Shown piece by piece: positions 1 through 8,285 of a DNA stretch of 16,173 bases (positions are counted from its first letter, which is position 1; each line of letters begins with the position of its first letter). Where the stretch lies: NCBI GenBank assembly GCA_012514775.1, contig JAAYZQ010000482.1, forward strand, positions 1 to 16,173, given 5' to 3'. The position numbers were made by a program, and so were the translations under genes. Below the pieces are notes generated by a model. It ran no database searches. It had not been told where the DNA came from and saw only the letters and a list, made by a program, of their open reading frames with translations. This DNA comes from Anaerolineaceae bacterium. GTDB taxonomy: Bacteria; Chloroflexota; Anaerolineae; JAAYZQ01.

Positions 1-1786
1 GCGCGAACAGGCCCGCCATGCCGTACAGCGCCAGGCCCGTGCTCCACAGTGGAATGCCCGCGGGCAGCTCCACGCCCAGGTAGATGGCAAAGAACGTGTA
101 CGAGCCCTCGGGGCTGCTGGCGCTGCCCACCACCAACACCGCGTCGATCTCCAGGCCGAGGGTCAATAGCTCCAGCTTGATGGCGCCGTCGAAGCGGTCC
201 ACCTGCTCGCCATTGACCTCCAGTTGGCGGTACGACACCTCGCCCTTGAAGCGCAGCACGTCGGGCACCTCGAACTCGACGCCCACCCCGCTGAACGAGA
301 TGCCGACGTCGACGATGTTGCCCGCGCCATCCTCGTACCAGCTAATGCGCAGCCCTTCCACGGAGGCGCCGGCCGAGAGCCCGTCGACCAGCTTGAGCCC
401 GCCGCTAAAGCCCACCCACTTGCCGCCGTCGTCCGTCTTGCCAAAGCCGAGCTGCGTGATCTCGAACTGGAACCCGTAAAAGTTGATGGCATACTGGTTG
501 GGCAGGTCGAGCCATCCGCCGTCGAGGTGTACGTTGCCCTCGGAGTCGATGGACAACTCCTTGACGTCAAAGGTAGGCCAGTCCAGGTCGCCGAACAGGG
601 GCGTAATCTTGCCGCTGATGATGACCGTGAACACGCCGTCGTCAACCGCAAAGCCGATGCTGTCGATGCTCACCGACAGGACACCCGGCTTGCTCAACGT
701 GACCAGGCCGTCGGGCCGGTCAATGGCCACCGTGAAACCGCCGTCGACAGTGAACCCGATCTCGATGTCCAGGGGCTCTTCCGCGTCGTCAAAGAACGGC
801 AGCTTGATCTGGGCCTTGATCCCGCCACCGGCAGGGATGTTCTGCTGCAGGGTCAAAGAGATCTCGCTCAGGCCGCCCTGCATGCCCAACACGTCGCCGA
901 CCAGGTCGCCACTGAACGTCCCATTCGAGTAACTCAGGCCAAAGGTCGCGCCCAGGGTCCCGCTCACCCCGCCCGACCCGATGCCAAATCCCGTCGCGAC
1001 GATGGCCCCCGAAAATACGTCGGGAATGCGCAGGGAGGCGTTGTTGATCATCAACCCTTTCCAGCCAGGCGGCGTCCCTGCGGGACGGCTCCCGTCGCCG
1101 GAAAGGTTCAGTTCCACGTCCGCCGTCTCGACGATCACGCCCGTGTTGCCGATCATCGCCGGGTCCGTGAGCTTGATGCCGGCGCCCGCGTCGCAATCAA
1201 TGGCGCCCGTGTGATCGACCGTCACTGCGACGTTGGCCAGGTTGATCTGGGTGTACTCACGGCTGTCGTCGGGCTCGAACTTGACCGTGCCGTCACCCTG
1301 GGTCACCGCCCGATAGGGAGGCAGCAGGCTGGGGGAGAAGCCGATGCCGGCGCCCACCTCAAAGCTCAGCTCGAATCCGTCCGGCTCGGCCGCGAACGCG
1401 ACGCCAAACCCGCCGGGATTGAGCACCAGGCTCACGCCTTCCAGGCCGGCCAGGTCGATCACCACGTCGCTCAACACTTCCACTTCAAACTGCATTTGCA
1501 GCGTGATGGCGGGCGACGGGCCGGCCGGGGCCGTGTCCTGGGAAATGCTGACTGCCGGCGGCGCCTCGACGTCCTCTCCTTCGTACCACTCCAGAAGCTC
1601 CAACGCCTCGGCGTCCGAAGACTCGGGCACGCTCCCGCCGTCGCCTGGCGTCACCCCCGGCAGCAGGATCGCGAGGTCAAAGTCCTTGAGGCCAATCCGC
1701 CCCAACACCTCTTCCAGGTCCGTCGCGATGGCGTCAAACCCTGGCGGGATCTCCAGGATATCGGTGATCCGTGCTGTATCAGTCAT
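1..1786 (-). CDS. Large beta-rich protein of unknown function, N-terminal 595 codons (runs off window)
   Basis: The frame is open from ATG at 1786 to the left edge with no stop, so the C-terminus is missing. The start follows the upstream gene's TAG by 10 bases and has a purine-rich AGAGGA site just before it. It begins MTDTARITDILEIPPGF with no signal peptide. After an acidic, helical-looking stretch of about 80 residues comes a long run of alternating hydrophobic, Gly- and Asp-rich segments such as GFGIGSGGVSGTLGATFG, typical of stacked beta strands. The last visible residues are LALYGMAGLFA. The style recalls the large DUF6603-type proteins, but this is a recollection of family appearance and not a verified match. 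It is the third gene of the operon starting at 7899. An extended beta-solenoid or beta-sandwich structural protein is the likeliest reading; substrate and location are unknown. The coding call is strong, the function weak. Confidence 0.85.
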   Translation of the reverse strand, partial: MTDTARITDILEIPPGFDAIATDLEEVLGRIGLKDFDLAILLPGVTPGDGGSVPESSDAEALELLEWYEGEDVEAPPAVSISQDTAPAGPSPAITLQMQFEVEVLSDVVIDLAGLEGVSLVLNPGGFGVAFAAEPDGFELSFEVGAGIGFSPSLLPPYRAVTQGDGTVKFEPDDSREYTQINLANVAVTVDHTGAIDCDAGAGIKLTDPAMIGNTGVIVETADVELNLSGDGSRPAGTPPGWKGLMINNASLRIPDVFSGAIVATGFGIGSGGVSGTLGATFGLSYSNGTFSGDLVGDVLGMQGGLSEISLTLQQNIPAGGGIKAQIKLPFFDDAEEPLDIEIGFTVDGGFTVAIDRPDGLVTLSKPGVLSVSIDSIGFAVDDGVFTVIISGKITPLFGDLDWPTFDVKELSIDSEGNVHLDGGWLDLPNQYAINFYGFQFEITQLGFGKTDDGGKWVGFSGGLKLVDGLSAGASVEGLRISWYEDGAGNIVDVGISFSGVGVEFEVPDVLRFKGEVSYRQLEVNGEQVDRFDGAIKLELLTLGLEIDAVLVVGSASSPEGSYTFFAIYLGVELPAGIPLWSTGLALYGMAGLFA

Positions 1787-1796
1787 CGTACATCCT

Positions 1797-3653
1797 CTAA
1801 CAGGCCACGACCGTGGGAGCGGCTCCCCGTGGCGGATGGTTGTCGTGACAGCAGTTCCCGGCGGCCGGCGGTGGTGGCAGCGGTGCGCCGGTGGGCGTGT
1901 GCGTGAGGCGCCTGTTCGCCGCCGCTTCGTTGGCAGTGTCCAACAGGTTGCGGTTGACGTTTTGCACGTTGAGCGAGCGCAACCCCTGGATCGTGTCCGG
2001 GTCGCCGCCAGGCTGCAGCTCGAACAGGTGGAGCCGGATAAAACCACCGGCACCGGCGGCTGCTCCCGCTGCCCCGCCCAGTTGTGCGTGGTAGTTTACC
2101 TGTACGGCGCCCGCCCCACTCGCCTGCCAGGTGTCCATATTGACGCCCTGAAAGCCATCGCCGGCGGCGGCCACCAGTTGTGGCTGGGCCAAGACTTCGC
2201 GCACGATCACGATGTGCCCGATGCCGTTGCGTCGCAGAGCCGTCGGACAATCCGCGACCCCGCTCACGCCTGGAACGACCGTATGGTTGATGAACCTGCG
2301 TGCCCGCGCTCCCGCCACGATATAGCAGCGCCCCTCTTGTTGCATCTTGTCGTTGAGGTACTGCTGGCGGTTGGCCGCCGGTTGGGCGCGAAGGTCATTT
2401 TCGATCTTCCACGCCCACGTCCTCGCGGCGTCGGCGCCGGCCCCGGTGGCAGCGATCCGGCCTGCTGCCCCTGCAATCCGCTGAATGTTGTTGGCGTGCG
2501 AGTTGGCGTCCATGAAATGCCAGTTGGCGGCACCGACCGGATGGACGCACGCGCAGAAACCGGCCCGGATCGCGATGTCGGCGACGAACAGGTTGCACTT
2601 GTTGCTCCCCGTATAGTTGCCGTCGTTGAACGTGCGCACCACCCCAGCCCCGACGCTGCGGGAGTGGTTGTTGAAGAAGCGATTGTTCCCCAGGCTGCCC
2701 GCCGGCGCCCAATTCGCCTGGTGGTTGTTGATCTCCTGGTTCGCCTCCCACTCCACTCGCTTCCACGTCCTCAGCGGCGGGCGGATCAGAAACCGTTTCG
2801 ATTCGGGGTGCACGCCGCCCTGGTTGTTCTGGCCAAACTCGTTGAGCCGCACGAACAAGGGATGGTTGGCCGCTTCGCTCGAGTCGTCGCCAAAGAGCAG
2901 GTGGAACAACTCGCGGGGGTTCATCGGGTGGGGGTCGGCATCGGTGTGGTCCTGGTAACGCGCGTGCAGCTTGAGCAGGCGCCGCGTGGCGTCTCCGGGG
3001 TCCGTCGCAGCCGTGCCTATCACCGCCCCTGGTTCGACATAGATAAAATGGTCGGCGGCGCCGGCCAGGAACTGGGCGACAAAGTTCGCCTTGTTCGACT
3101 GTATGACCGACGTCGGGAACTGCACACCGTTGGTCGGCTCCACGCGGTTCTCAAACAACCCGTTCACCGGCGCTGCCACGCCATTCAGCAACGCTTCCAG
3201 TTGCACCCGATCCACGTTCTCGTAGATCAGCGTCAAGGGGATTGACTGGGCATCTTCCCAGCGCTCGAACCAGCGCGGCACGCCGCGCACCAGGGGCGTG
3301 CGATAGAATGCAAAGGTCAGCATCTCGATGACCAACCGGTCTTGCATCCCGCCCCCCGCCGGCTCAAAGTGCACGCGCGCCGAATCCATGGCGTGCAGGC
3401 GTATCAGCGGGTCGGGGTTGCCATCCTCATCCGACAATCCGCCTGCCGGTATCTGAATGTGGATATTCAGGCTCACGTCGCTCGTGCGTCCGTCGGGGGC
3501 GGGCAGCGTCTGGTACGTTTCGCTGAAGGTGTACATCGTGCGGTCGATGGCGCGCACCCCCGTCTTGCCCACGGGGATGCTCGCCAGCGGCGCAAAGAAT
3601 CGACGCCGGGCAGGGGCCGGGCTCGAAAGCTCATCGACCAGGTTCCAGGCCAT
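1797..3653 (-). CDS. 618-aa protein with an NlpC/P60- or CHAP-like Cys/His hydrolase region
   Basis: I place the start at ATG 3653 (MAWNLVDELSSPAPARRRFF). It is preceded by GAGGAGGTTGAGGTT and lies 17 bases after the stop of the upstream gene; the frame is open further upstream but that part overlaps the neighbour. Residues about 30-200 form a beta-rich N-terminal region. Residues 349-366 read GSNKCNLFVADIAIRAGF, placing Cys353 at the start of a helix. Residues 477-485 read GIGHIVIVR, placing His480 on a strand. This Cys-helix then His-strand order is that of papain-fold NlpC/P60 and CHAP peptidoglycan hydrolases or amidases, so a cell-wall-cleaving role is inferred. The tail is unusual: PLPPPP, then a CC pair, and a final Cys618. 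There is no signal peptide. Its place between two giant structural proteins suggests a lytic or processing part of the same assembly. The third catalytic residue could not be assigned. Confidence 0.82.
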   Translation of the reverse strand: MAWNLVDELSSPAPARRRFFAPLASIPVGKTGVRAIDRTMYTFSETYQTLPAPDGRTSDVSLNIHIQIPAGGLSDEDGNPDPLIRLHAMDSARVHFEPAGGGMQDRLVIEMLTFAFYRTPLVRGVPRWFERWEDAQSIPLTLIYENVDRVQLEALLNGVAAPVNGLFENRVEPTNGVQFPTSVIQSNKANFVAQFLAGAADHFIYVEPGAVIGTAATDPGDATRRLLKLHARYQDHTDADPHPMNPRELFHLLFGDDSSEAANHPLFVRLNEFGQNNQGGVHPESKRFLIRPPLRTWKRVEWEANQEINNHQANWAPAGSLGNNRFFNNHSRSVGAGVVRTFNDGNYTGSNKCNLFVADIAIRAGFCACVHPVGAANWHFMDANSHANNIQRIAGAAGRIAATGAGADAARTWAWKIENDLRAQPAANRQQYLNDKMQQEGRCYIVAGARARRFINHTVVPGVSGVADCPTALRRNGIGHIVIVREVLAQPQLVAAAGDGFQGVNMDTWQASGAGAVQVNYHAQLGGAAGAAAGAGGFIRLHLFELQPGGDPDTIQGLRSLNVQNVNRNLLDTANEAAANRRLTHTPTGAPLPPPPAAGNCCHDNHPPRGAAPTVVAC

Positions 3654-3670
3654 AACCTCAACCTCCTCTG

Positions 3671-5167
3671 CTATGGCATCGGTACGGTGCGTATGGTAGC
3701 CGACTCGAACACGACCCCGGCACTGCTCATCAACTTGGCGCGATACACGTTTTCGACACCTGGGTCGGCGCGCCGGTCGTACGCCGCAAAGACCCACTCG
3801 CCACTCGCTGCGTCGAGCGCCGGATCGCGGATCCAGGCTGTCGCATTCTGCCAGCCGCCGTTGACCTGTTTCTGGATGAGGGCCGTGACGTTGGGCTGGG
3901 CGGTTCGCAGCGTGAAGGCGACGGCCGGAACCAGGTCTGACGCCGTTTCCGAAAACGCGTGCTCGCCTCCGCCAGCGTCGAGCTTGACCCATTCAGACCG
4001 TATCCAGTCGGGCTCCGCGGGCGGGGCGTAATCGTAGGCGCGCCCTCCCAGGGGCCGGGACGGAGGAGAGAGATTGCCCGCGTCGTCCGCCGCCGCCACT
4101 CGGTAATAGAAGGTCACCGAGCCGGGCACGGGCGCATCGGTCCAGCCAACCTCGGCCGGCCGCGCCGCCGGGTCTCCGGCGGGCACCGGCTCCGTCCGAA
4201 CCAGGTCCATCAGCCGCGGATCGCGGGCGTCCGCCTCCACATCGGTGCGATAGATCCTGTATTCGACCAGGTCGGGCTCGCGGTTGGATGCCCACCTCAA
4301 CGTGATCTCCCGGTCGCCGCCCAGCACCTTGGTCACCACCGGCGTGCGTGGCGGCACCACGTTGGGCAGGTACACCGGCGGGCTGGAAAGGCTGAGGTTC
4401 TCGCTGCGGTTGTGCGCCCCGTCCACGTAGGCCGACCGGTAAAAGTAGCGGTTGGTCGAGCGCCCGTCCAGCCTGTCGATATAGATGCGCAGGGAGGGGT
4501 CGATGGGCATGTCCGGCGGGTTGTCGGGGCCGGGCCTGTTGGCCAGCGCCGGGTCGTCGGGGTCGAGGGGGCGCGGCGTGATCTGTGTAAACGCCGGCTC
4601 GGTCCACGACAGGCCTGCCAGCACCCGCAGCGCGTCGTTGGACAGGCCCTGGTAGTGGGCCATCGCCTGCCCGGTGCCTGTCGCGTCGTGGGCAAACGCA
4701 TTGAGCTGGTTGATCTCGGCCGCAATCTCTCCGCGCCTCACCACGAGGCCCGGGTCGGCCCCACGCAGCTCGACGGGAAAGAGGTGTTCGTCCCCCGCCG
4801 CGATGGTGGGCGACGCCGACGCGCGGTGTGCCCAGTCCGCCTTGAATACGGCGTCGTCCAGCGCCCGAAAAATGTGCGCCTTCAGGTGCGGGCTCGGCTG
4901 CCAGCGATAGGTATAGTACGAGTTCGCGGCATAGTCGGCCGGCGTCGCAAAAACCTTCTCGGCGTCGGGCGGGGGAACCGGCGCCGGCGGCCGCTCGCGC
5001 CGGATGCGGACCAGGGTTATCGGTCCGCCGACCCATCCCTCGTTGCCCGGCCTGTCGCCCCACGCCGTCCCGCCCCATTTGGCGGCGTCCGCCGTATGGG
5101 CCTTGTCGTCCGCGGTGCTGACGCCAACGTGGGCGTAGACGATGGGCTCCTCCAGCGTGGGGTTCAG
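3671..5167 (-). CDS. Fibronectin type III protein, 3' part of a frameshifted giant protein
   Basis: About 498 residues starting LNPTLEEPIVYAHVGVSTAD and ending in TAG at 3671. No ATG, GTG or TTG with a ribosome-binding site lies near the beginning. An ATG at 5290 in this frame exists, but it would overlap the upstream gene by over 120 bases with Arg-rich, shadow-like sequence. I therefore treat this as the continuation of the 7899 gene after a one-base frame change in a C4 run. A fibronectin type III domain is clear at about fragment residues 274-367: PRTPVVTKVLGGDREITLRW, then EYRIYRT, then TFYYRVAAADDAGNLSPPS. A further beta-sandwich-like segment follows (AFTLRTAQPNVTALIQKQVNG and onward). 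Fn3 modules are usually spacers or adhesive units, so a structural role is likely. The next gene begins 17 bases downstream. Confidence 0.8.
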   Translation of the reverse strand: MNPTLEEPIVYAHVGVSTADDKAHTADAAKWGGTAWGDRPGNEGWVGGPITLVRIRRERPPAPVPPPDAEKVFATPADYAANSYYTYRWQPSPHLKAHIFRALDDAVFKADWAHRASASPTIAAGDEHLFPVELRGADPGLVVRRGEIAAEINQLNAFAHDATGTGQAMAHYQGLSNDALRVLAGLSWTEPAFTQITPRPLDPDDPALANRPGPDNPPDMPIDPSLRIYIDRLDGRSTNRYFYRSAYVDGAHNRSENLSLSSPPVYLPNVVPPRTPVVTKVLGGDREITLRWASNREPDLVEYRIYRTDVEADARDPRLMDLVRTEPVPAGDPAARPAEVGWTDAPVPGSVTFYYRVAAADDAGNLSPPSRPLGGRAYDYAPPAEPDWIRSEWVKLDAGGGEHAFSETASDLVPAVAFTLRTAQPNVTALIQKQVNGGWQNATAWIRDPALDAASGEWVFAAYDRRADPGVENVYRAKLMSSAGVVFESATIRTVPMP

Positions 5168-7899
5168 GGGAGGCCGCTGCCGCCTGTCGCCGGCAAGAAC
5201 AGCTCGTAGATCCTCAACGGCTGGCCGTCGCCGTCGGTCGTTTCGGTCACGTGCTCGTCGAAACCCACCACGTGATACCGCTCGCTCCAATTCGCCGGCA
5301 CGTCATGGTCGACGAACAGGGCGTGCCCTTCGGGGATCGTGACGCTGCACGGCCGCCCGGCCGGAGGGCCCACGTCGTCACCCGGCCCGATGTTGGCGAC
5401 GCGCAGGCGCAGGGGCGTCCCGGCCTCGCTGTCCACCACGCGAAAGCTGTCGGCGCCCACCCGAAGCCGCGTGCCCGCAAATTGCCCTGCCGGCTGCCCG
5501 TTGGGAATGTCGGTCTCGGCCATGCTCTCTGTGCTACCGGCCGCCGTGGTGGTTACGACGTTGCCCTGGAGCGTGTTCAGGCGGCCCGGTTCGTAGTAGA
5601 CGCGAAACTCGGCCGCGTCCGGCGCCTGCCGCATGTGGCGGAAGGTCCACTGCCAGCGAAGACGCAAGCCGACGATGCTCTCGCGCTCCGCCGGCGTGAG
5701 CGACGCCTGCCACGCGGCATAGGTCGCGTCGCGCAGCAGCATCGGGTCTTGAGGATCCAGGACGTACGCCTCAATGGCGGTGGGCGGCGGCGGAGCGATC
5801 TTGTCCAGCAGGGCCACCGCGTAGGGGTGCACCAGGGCATCGCCACCGGGCGGATCCCGGTAATACCACGGCGCGGGATCTCCCGGGGACAGGGTCCACT
5901 GGAACCAGCGCGCCGCGGCGCTGTGAGGGCTGTGCCTCCCAAAGATGTCGATGCCGTTGACGCGGTAGCTGTACCAGCCCTCCGGCAGCGCGCGGTCGAC
6001 GGCGTGCAGCCGGAACGGTGGCCAGCCATCGGGGAACTCGGGTGTGACGCCCGCCGGCAGGTTGGGCTCGACCACCAACACGGGCCGCCCTTTGCTCACC
6101 GGGTCGTACCGGTCCGGTGCCGGCGCCGAAGGGTCGGCCGGCTCCGTAGTCCCCAGGTTCGCTCGCCACACGTGGTACATTACCGGTTTCCCCGGCAGCA
6201 AGAAGCCCAGGAACGTGCCCACGTCCCACCGCAGGCCGGCGTTGTTGCTCGCCTCCAGCAGTTCCCCGTCGTCAGACAGCATCGTGCCGCCTGGCAGCGC
6301 ATACGCGCGGGCGCCATCCGGCGGCTTTAGCGGCGCGGCGGGTCCAACACGCTGGTTGAACACGATGTAGCCATCCACGGTGCTGAAATCCGGAGTGCTG
6401 GCGAGCCAGGCCAGGGCTTTATTCACGTGGCCACCGAGCTCGCCCGTGTGGTCTGCCACGATGAGATAATCGTACGATATGGCCGGGTCCGCTGTTTCGT
6501 CCACCCAGTACAATCCCACCATCTGGGCGACGGCCGGGTTCAGGCTCCCCATCAGCACCAGGTCCAGGGGGTACTGCTCGGGCATCACCGGGTCCGGGCC
6601 GCCAGGGTTCACCGGAACGCCGGCAACACTGCTGCTCCGGCTGGCCATGGGGTCGCCCAGGGGCGGCGGCCCCCCGACCACGAGCTGCTCCAATTGGTCG
6701 TGCAGCTCGTCAAAGGGCGTGCCCCGCCACTCGTTCGGATCGCCATAGCGCACCCGATCCGTCGCCACGTCCTCGGCCTTGGCCTGGGTGGCCGGCCTGT
6801 TGGTGCAGGGATAATCCGTCTGGGCGACGGGCAAACAGAGAGGATAGGAAAAGCCTGGAACGATCTCCCATCCGCGGAGCACGCTCTGGTCGACCGGCCT
6901 CCAGCAGATGTCGATCACGACGGCCGGCCCGCCGCTGAACTCGACGCCCGTGATCGTGTCAAAGCTCAGCGTCTCCGTCACGACCTGTCCGGGCAGGCCA
7001 CTCAACGTCCTGGTGACCACGGGCACGTTGCCCGCCAGTGCCCTTACCTCGATGGAGGATCTCTTCCCGTCCGTTCCCAGGCACACGAAGCAGAGCTGGA
7101 AAAGCAACGCCTCGTTCTGGGGCGCATGCAACACAAGCTCGACAATGCCCAGCCCGCGCAGGACGAGGGTATCAAATGCTCCATCCATCCCGGCGGCGTC
7201 GACGACGTTCCCGTCCCTGTCGACGGCCTCGACCTTGACGCCTGCCGCCGAATGCCCCAGGCTCAGGCTGACCAGGGAAGCCGGGCAGGGCAAGCGGATG
7301 TGCGTCCTGAAGCCCACGCTCACGCCGGTGCGCCCTCCCATGGAGCCGATCATCTGGCCCTGCCACGGGCTGCCATCGTGGTCCAGGACTTCAAAGGAGA
7401 CGTCCTGCAAGGTGAAACGGCTATCGACGTCATCGGGCAGTTCGGCGAGATCCAGGCAGGTGCGAGTGGCGCTGTCATCTCCCGGCAAAAAGCCGACGCG
7501 CACCTCGACCTCGAAAGTCGGGCGGGAGGGCGGCAGGGTAAAGCGCAGATAGCGCCTGTTCCGCAGGTCGAACTCGACAAAGTGGGGCGGGGGGAAGAGG
7601 TCGGTCAGCTCGATGTTCCTGTCGCTCGTGAACTGTCCCCAGGGGGCGTTCAGCGTTCGGGTGCTCAGCGGGCCAGGCGACAGTTGCAGCTCGCGCAAGA
7701 GCTCGACCATGCACGTCCGGTTGCCCGGCCGGTGGCGCCGGCGAAAGAGATAATAGCCGTGCCAGGGAAAACCCTTTTCTCGTAGGAAACTCCAGCGCAG
7801 GTGGATGCCGTCCCGCAGGGGAGGTTGAAGGGCGTTGGCTGGAACGTCGCCCTGTACGCCGAGTCCGATCATGACCAGATTCTGAGACTGAAGAGCCAT
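5164..7899 (-). CDS. Giant multi-domain beta-sandwich protein, 5' part (911 aa)
   Basis: Start ATG at 7899 with a weak GCGAGGCAAGG site, stop TGA at 5164. It begins MALQSQNLVMIGLGVQGD and has no signal peptide or membrane segment. An N-terminal motif DGIHLRWSF (about residues 29-37) is followed by GYYLFRRRHRPGN. A long middle region is rich in beta-strand patterns. At about residue 640 there is a YSYRVNGIDIFGRHSP segment that resembles the last strands of an Fn3-like sandwich, and LRLRWQWTFRHM at about 744 opens another. The protein ends IYELFLPATGGSGLP directly at a C4 run; the adjacent frame continues with Fn3 sequence, so the intact product is probably about 1409 aa. First gene of an operon with a strong promoter and a leader of about 240 nt. 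I do not recognise a named family. A structural or adhesive component of an assembled particle is an inference from size, modules and lack of a secretion signal. Confidence 0.85.
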   Translation of the reverse strand: MALQSQNLVMIGLGVQGDVPANALQPPLRDGIHLRWSFLREKGFPWHGYYLFRRRHRPGNRTCMVELLRELQLSPGPLSTRTLNAPWGQFTSDRNIELTDLFPPPHFVEFDLRNRRYLRFTLPPSRPTFEVEVRVGFLPGDDSATRTCLDLAELPDDVDSRFTLQDVSFEVLDHDGSPWQGQMIGSMGGRTGVSVGFRTHIRLPCPASLVSLSLGHSAAGVKVEAVDRDGNVVDAAGMDGAFDTLVLRGLGIVELVLHAPQNEALLFQLCFVCLGTDGKRSSIEVRALAGNVPVVTRTLSGLPGQVVTETLSFDTITGVEFSGGPAVVIDICWRPVDQSVLRGWEIVPGFSYPLCLPVAQTDYPCTNRPATQAKAEDVATDRVRYGDPNEWRGTPFDELHDQLEQLVVGGPPPLGDPMASRSSSVAGVPVNPGGPDPVMPEQYPLDLVLMGSLNPAVAQMVGLYWVDETADPAISYDYLIVADHTGELGGHVNKALAWLASTPDFSTVDGYIVFNQRVGPAAPLKPPDGARAYALPGGTMLSDDGELLEASNNAGLRWDVGTFLGFLLPGKPVMYHVWRANLGTTEPADPSAPAPDRYDPVSKGRPVLVVEPNLPAGVTPEFPDGWPPFRLHAVDRALPEGWYSYRVNGIDIFGRHSPHSAAARWFQWTLSPGDPAPWYYRDPPGGDALVHPYAVALLDKIAPPPPTAIEAYVLDPQDPMLLRDATYAAWQASLTPAERESIVGLRLRWQWTFRHMRQAPDAAEFRVYYEPGRLNTLQGNVVTTTAAGSTESMAETDIPNGQPAGQFAGTRLRVGADSFRVVDSEAGTPLRLRVANIGPGDDVGPPAGRPCSVTIPEGHALFVDHDVPANWSERYHVVGFDEHVTETTDGDGQPLRIYELFLPATGGSGLP

Positions 7900-8137
7900 A
7901 GCCTTGCCTCGCTGAACGTGTCCCTCAACCTGTTATCGGGTTGGTTTCGCGCTAGACCCAGAACTTTTGAAGTAAACCAATGTCCGGCCTCCCAAGTATG
8001 CGGCGCCGCCACACCTTGGCCTCGGCTCTCCCATGGCCTCGGCAGCCAGGGTCGACGATTGATTGCTGCTATGGACCGGGGCAACTGAAAGGATCGTTGG
8101 AGCTTTTTGCAGAAGAGCCTCGCCTCTTCAGCGAGGT
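7900..8137 (-). promoter_or_regulatory. Long structured 5' leader of the giant-protein operon
   Basis: From the predicted transcription start near 8137 to the ATG at 7899 there are about 238 nt without a convincing gene. Near the 5' end, two stems compete for the same bases. CCTCGC (8118-8123) can pair with GCGAGG (8131-8136), while GAAGAG (8112-8117) can pair with CTCTTC (8124-8129). Further on, a nested hairpin spans 7992-8019: CCAAG pairs with CTTGG around the perfect palindrome GCGGCGCCGC at 8000-8009. The ten bases TGGCCTCGGC occur twice, 17 bases apart (8017 and 8034). This could be a cis-regulatory RNA, but no known riboswitch class was recognised. Confidence 0.4.
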
Positions 8138-8143
8138 CCCGTG

Positions 8144-8172
8144 ATTATATCACGCGATCGAGGAGAAGTCAA
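8144..8172 (-). promoter_or_regulatory. Sigma-70-type promoter for the giant-protein operon
   Basis: On the minus strand, -35 TTGACT (8172-8167, 5 of 6 consensus) is separated by exactly 17 bases from -10 TATAAT (8149-8144, 6 of 6). Transcription would start near 8137. A perfect 10-base AT palindrome, ATATTAATAT (8191-8200), and an A6 stretch (8206-8211) lie just upstream in otherwise GC-rich DNA and could act as an UP element or operator. Confidence 0.75.
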
Positions 8173-8205
8173 CAGAGGGTGAAATCGATGATATTAATAT
8201 TGAAT

Positions 8206-8255
8206 AAAAAACCTATGGACAGACGGCCCCTGGCGCAAGAGTCGTTCGGGCCGTC
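8206..8255 (-). terminator. Possible terminator after the ParB-like gene
   Basis: About 30 bases after the TAA at 8286, a perfect 8-bp inverted repeat, GACGGCCC (8222-8229) with GGGCCGTC (8248-8255), encloses an 18-base loop. On the minus strand it is followed, after about 10 bases, by a T6 tract (8211-8206). The long loop and the gap before the T tract make it an imperfect intrinsic terminator, but its position between one operon's end and the next promoter fits. Confidence 0.4.
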
Positions 8256-8285
8256 GCGAAAAGGGCGCCTGGGCTCCCTATACCA

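Noticed and set aside
224..3245. Long plus-strand frames of 560 and 633 codons over the left operon
   Set aside because: They are antisense to genes with clear domains, ribosome-binding sites and tight spacing. Their translations are Arg/His/Val-rich shadow sequence.
3654..3992. N-terminal extension of the 618-aa protein to 3992
   Set aside because: It overlaps the Fn3 coding sequence. The ATG at 3653 has a strong ribosome-binding site and normal operon spacing.
5168..5290. ATG at 5290 as the true start of the Fn3 protein
   Set aside because: It would overlap the upstream gene by over 120 bases, and the encoded residues are Arg-rich shadow sequence. A frameshift at the C4 run explains the data better.
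7869..8084. A 71-codon minus-strand frame in the operon leader
   Set aside because: It needs a TTG start with no ribosome-binding site and overlaps the real gene start in another frame.
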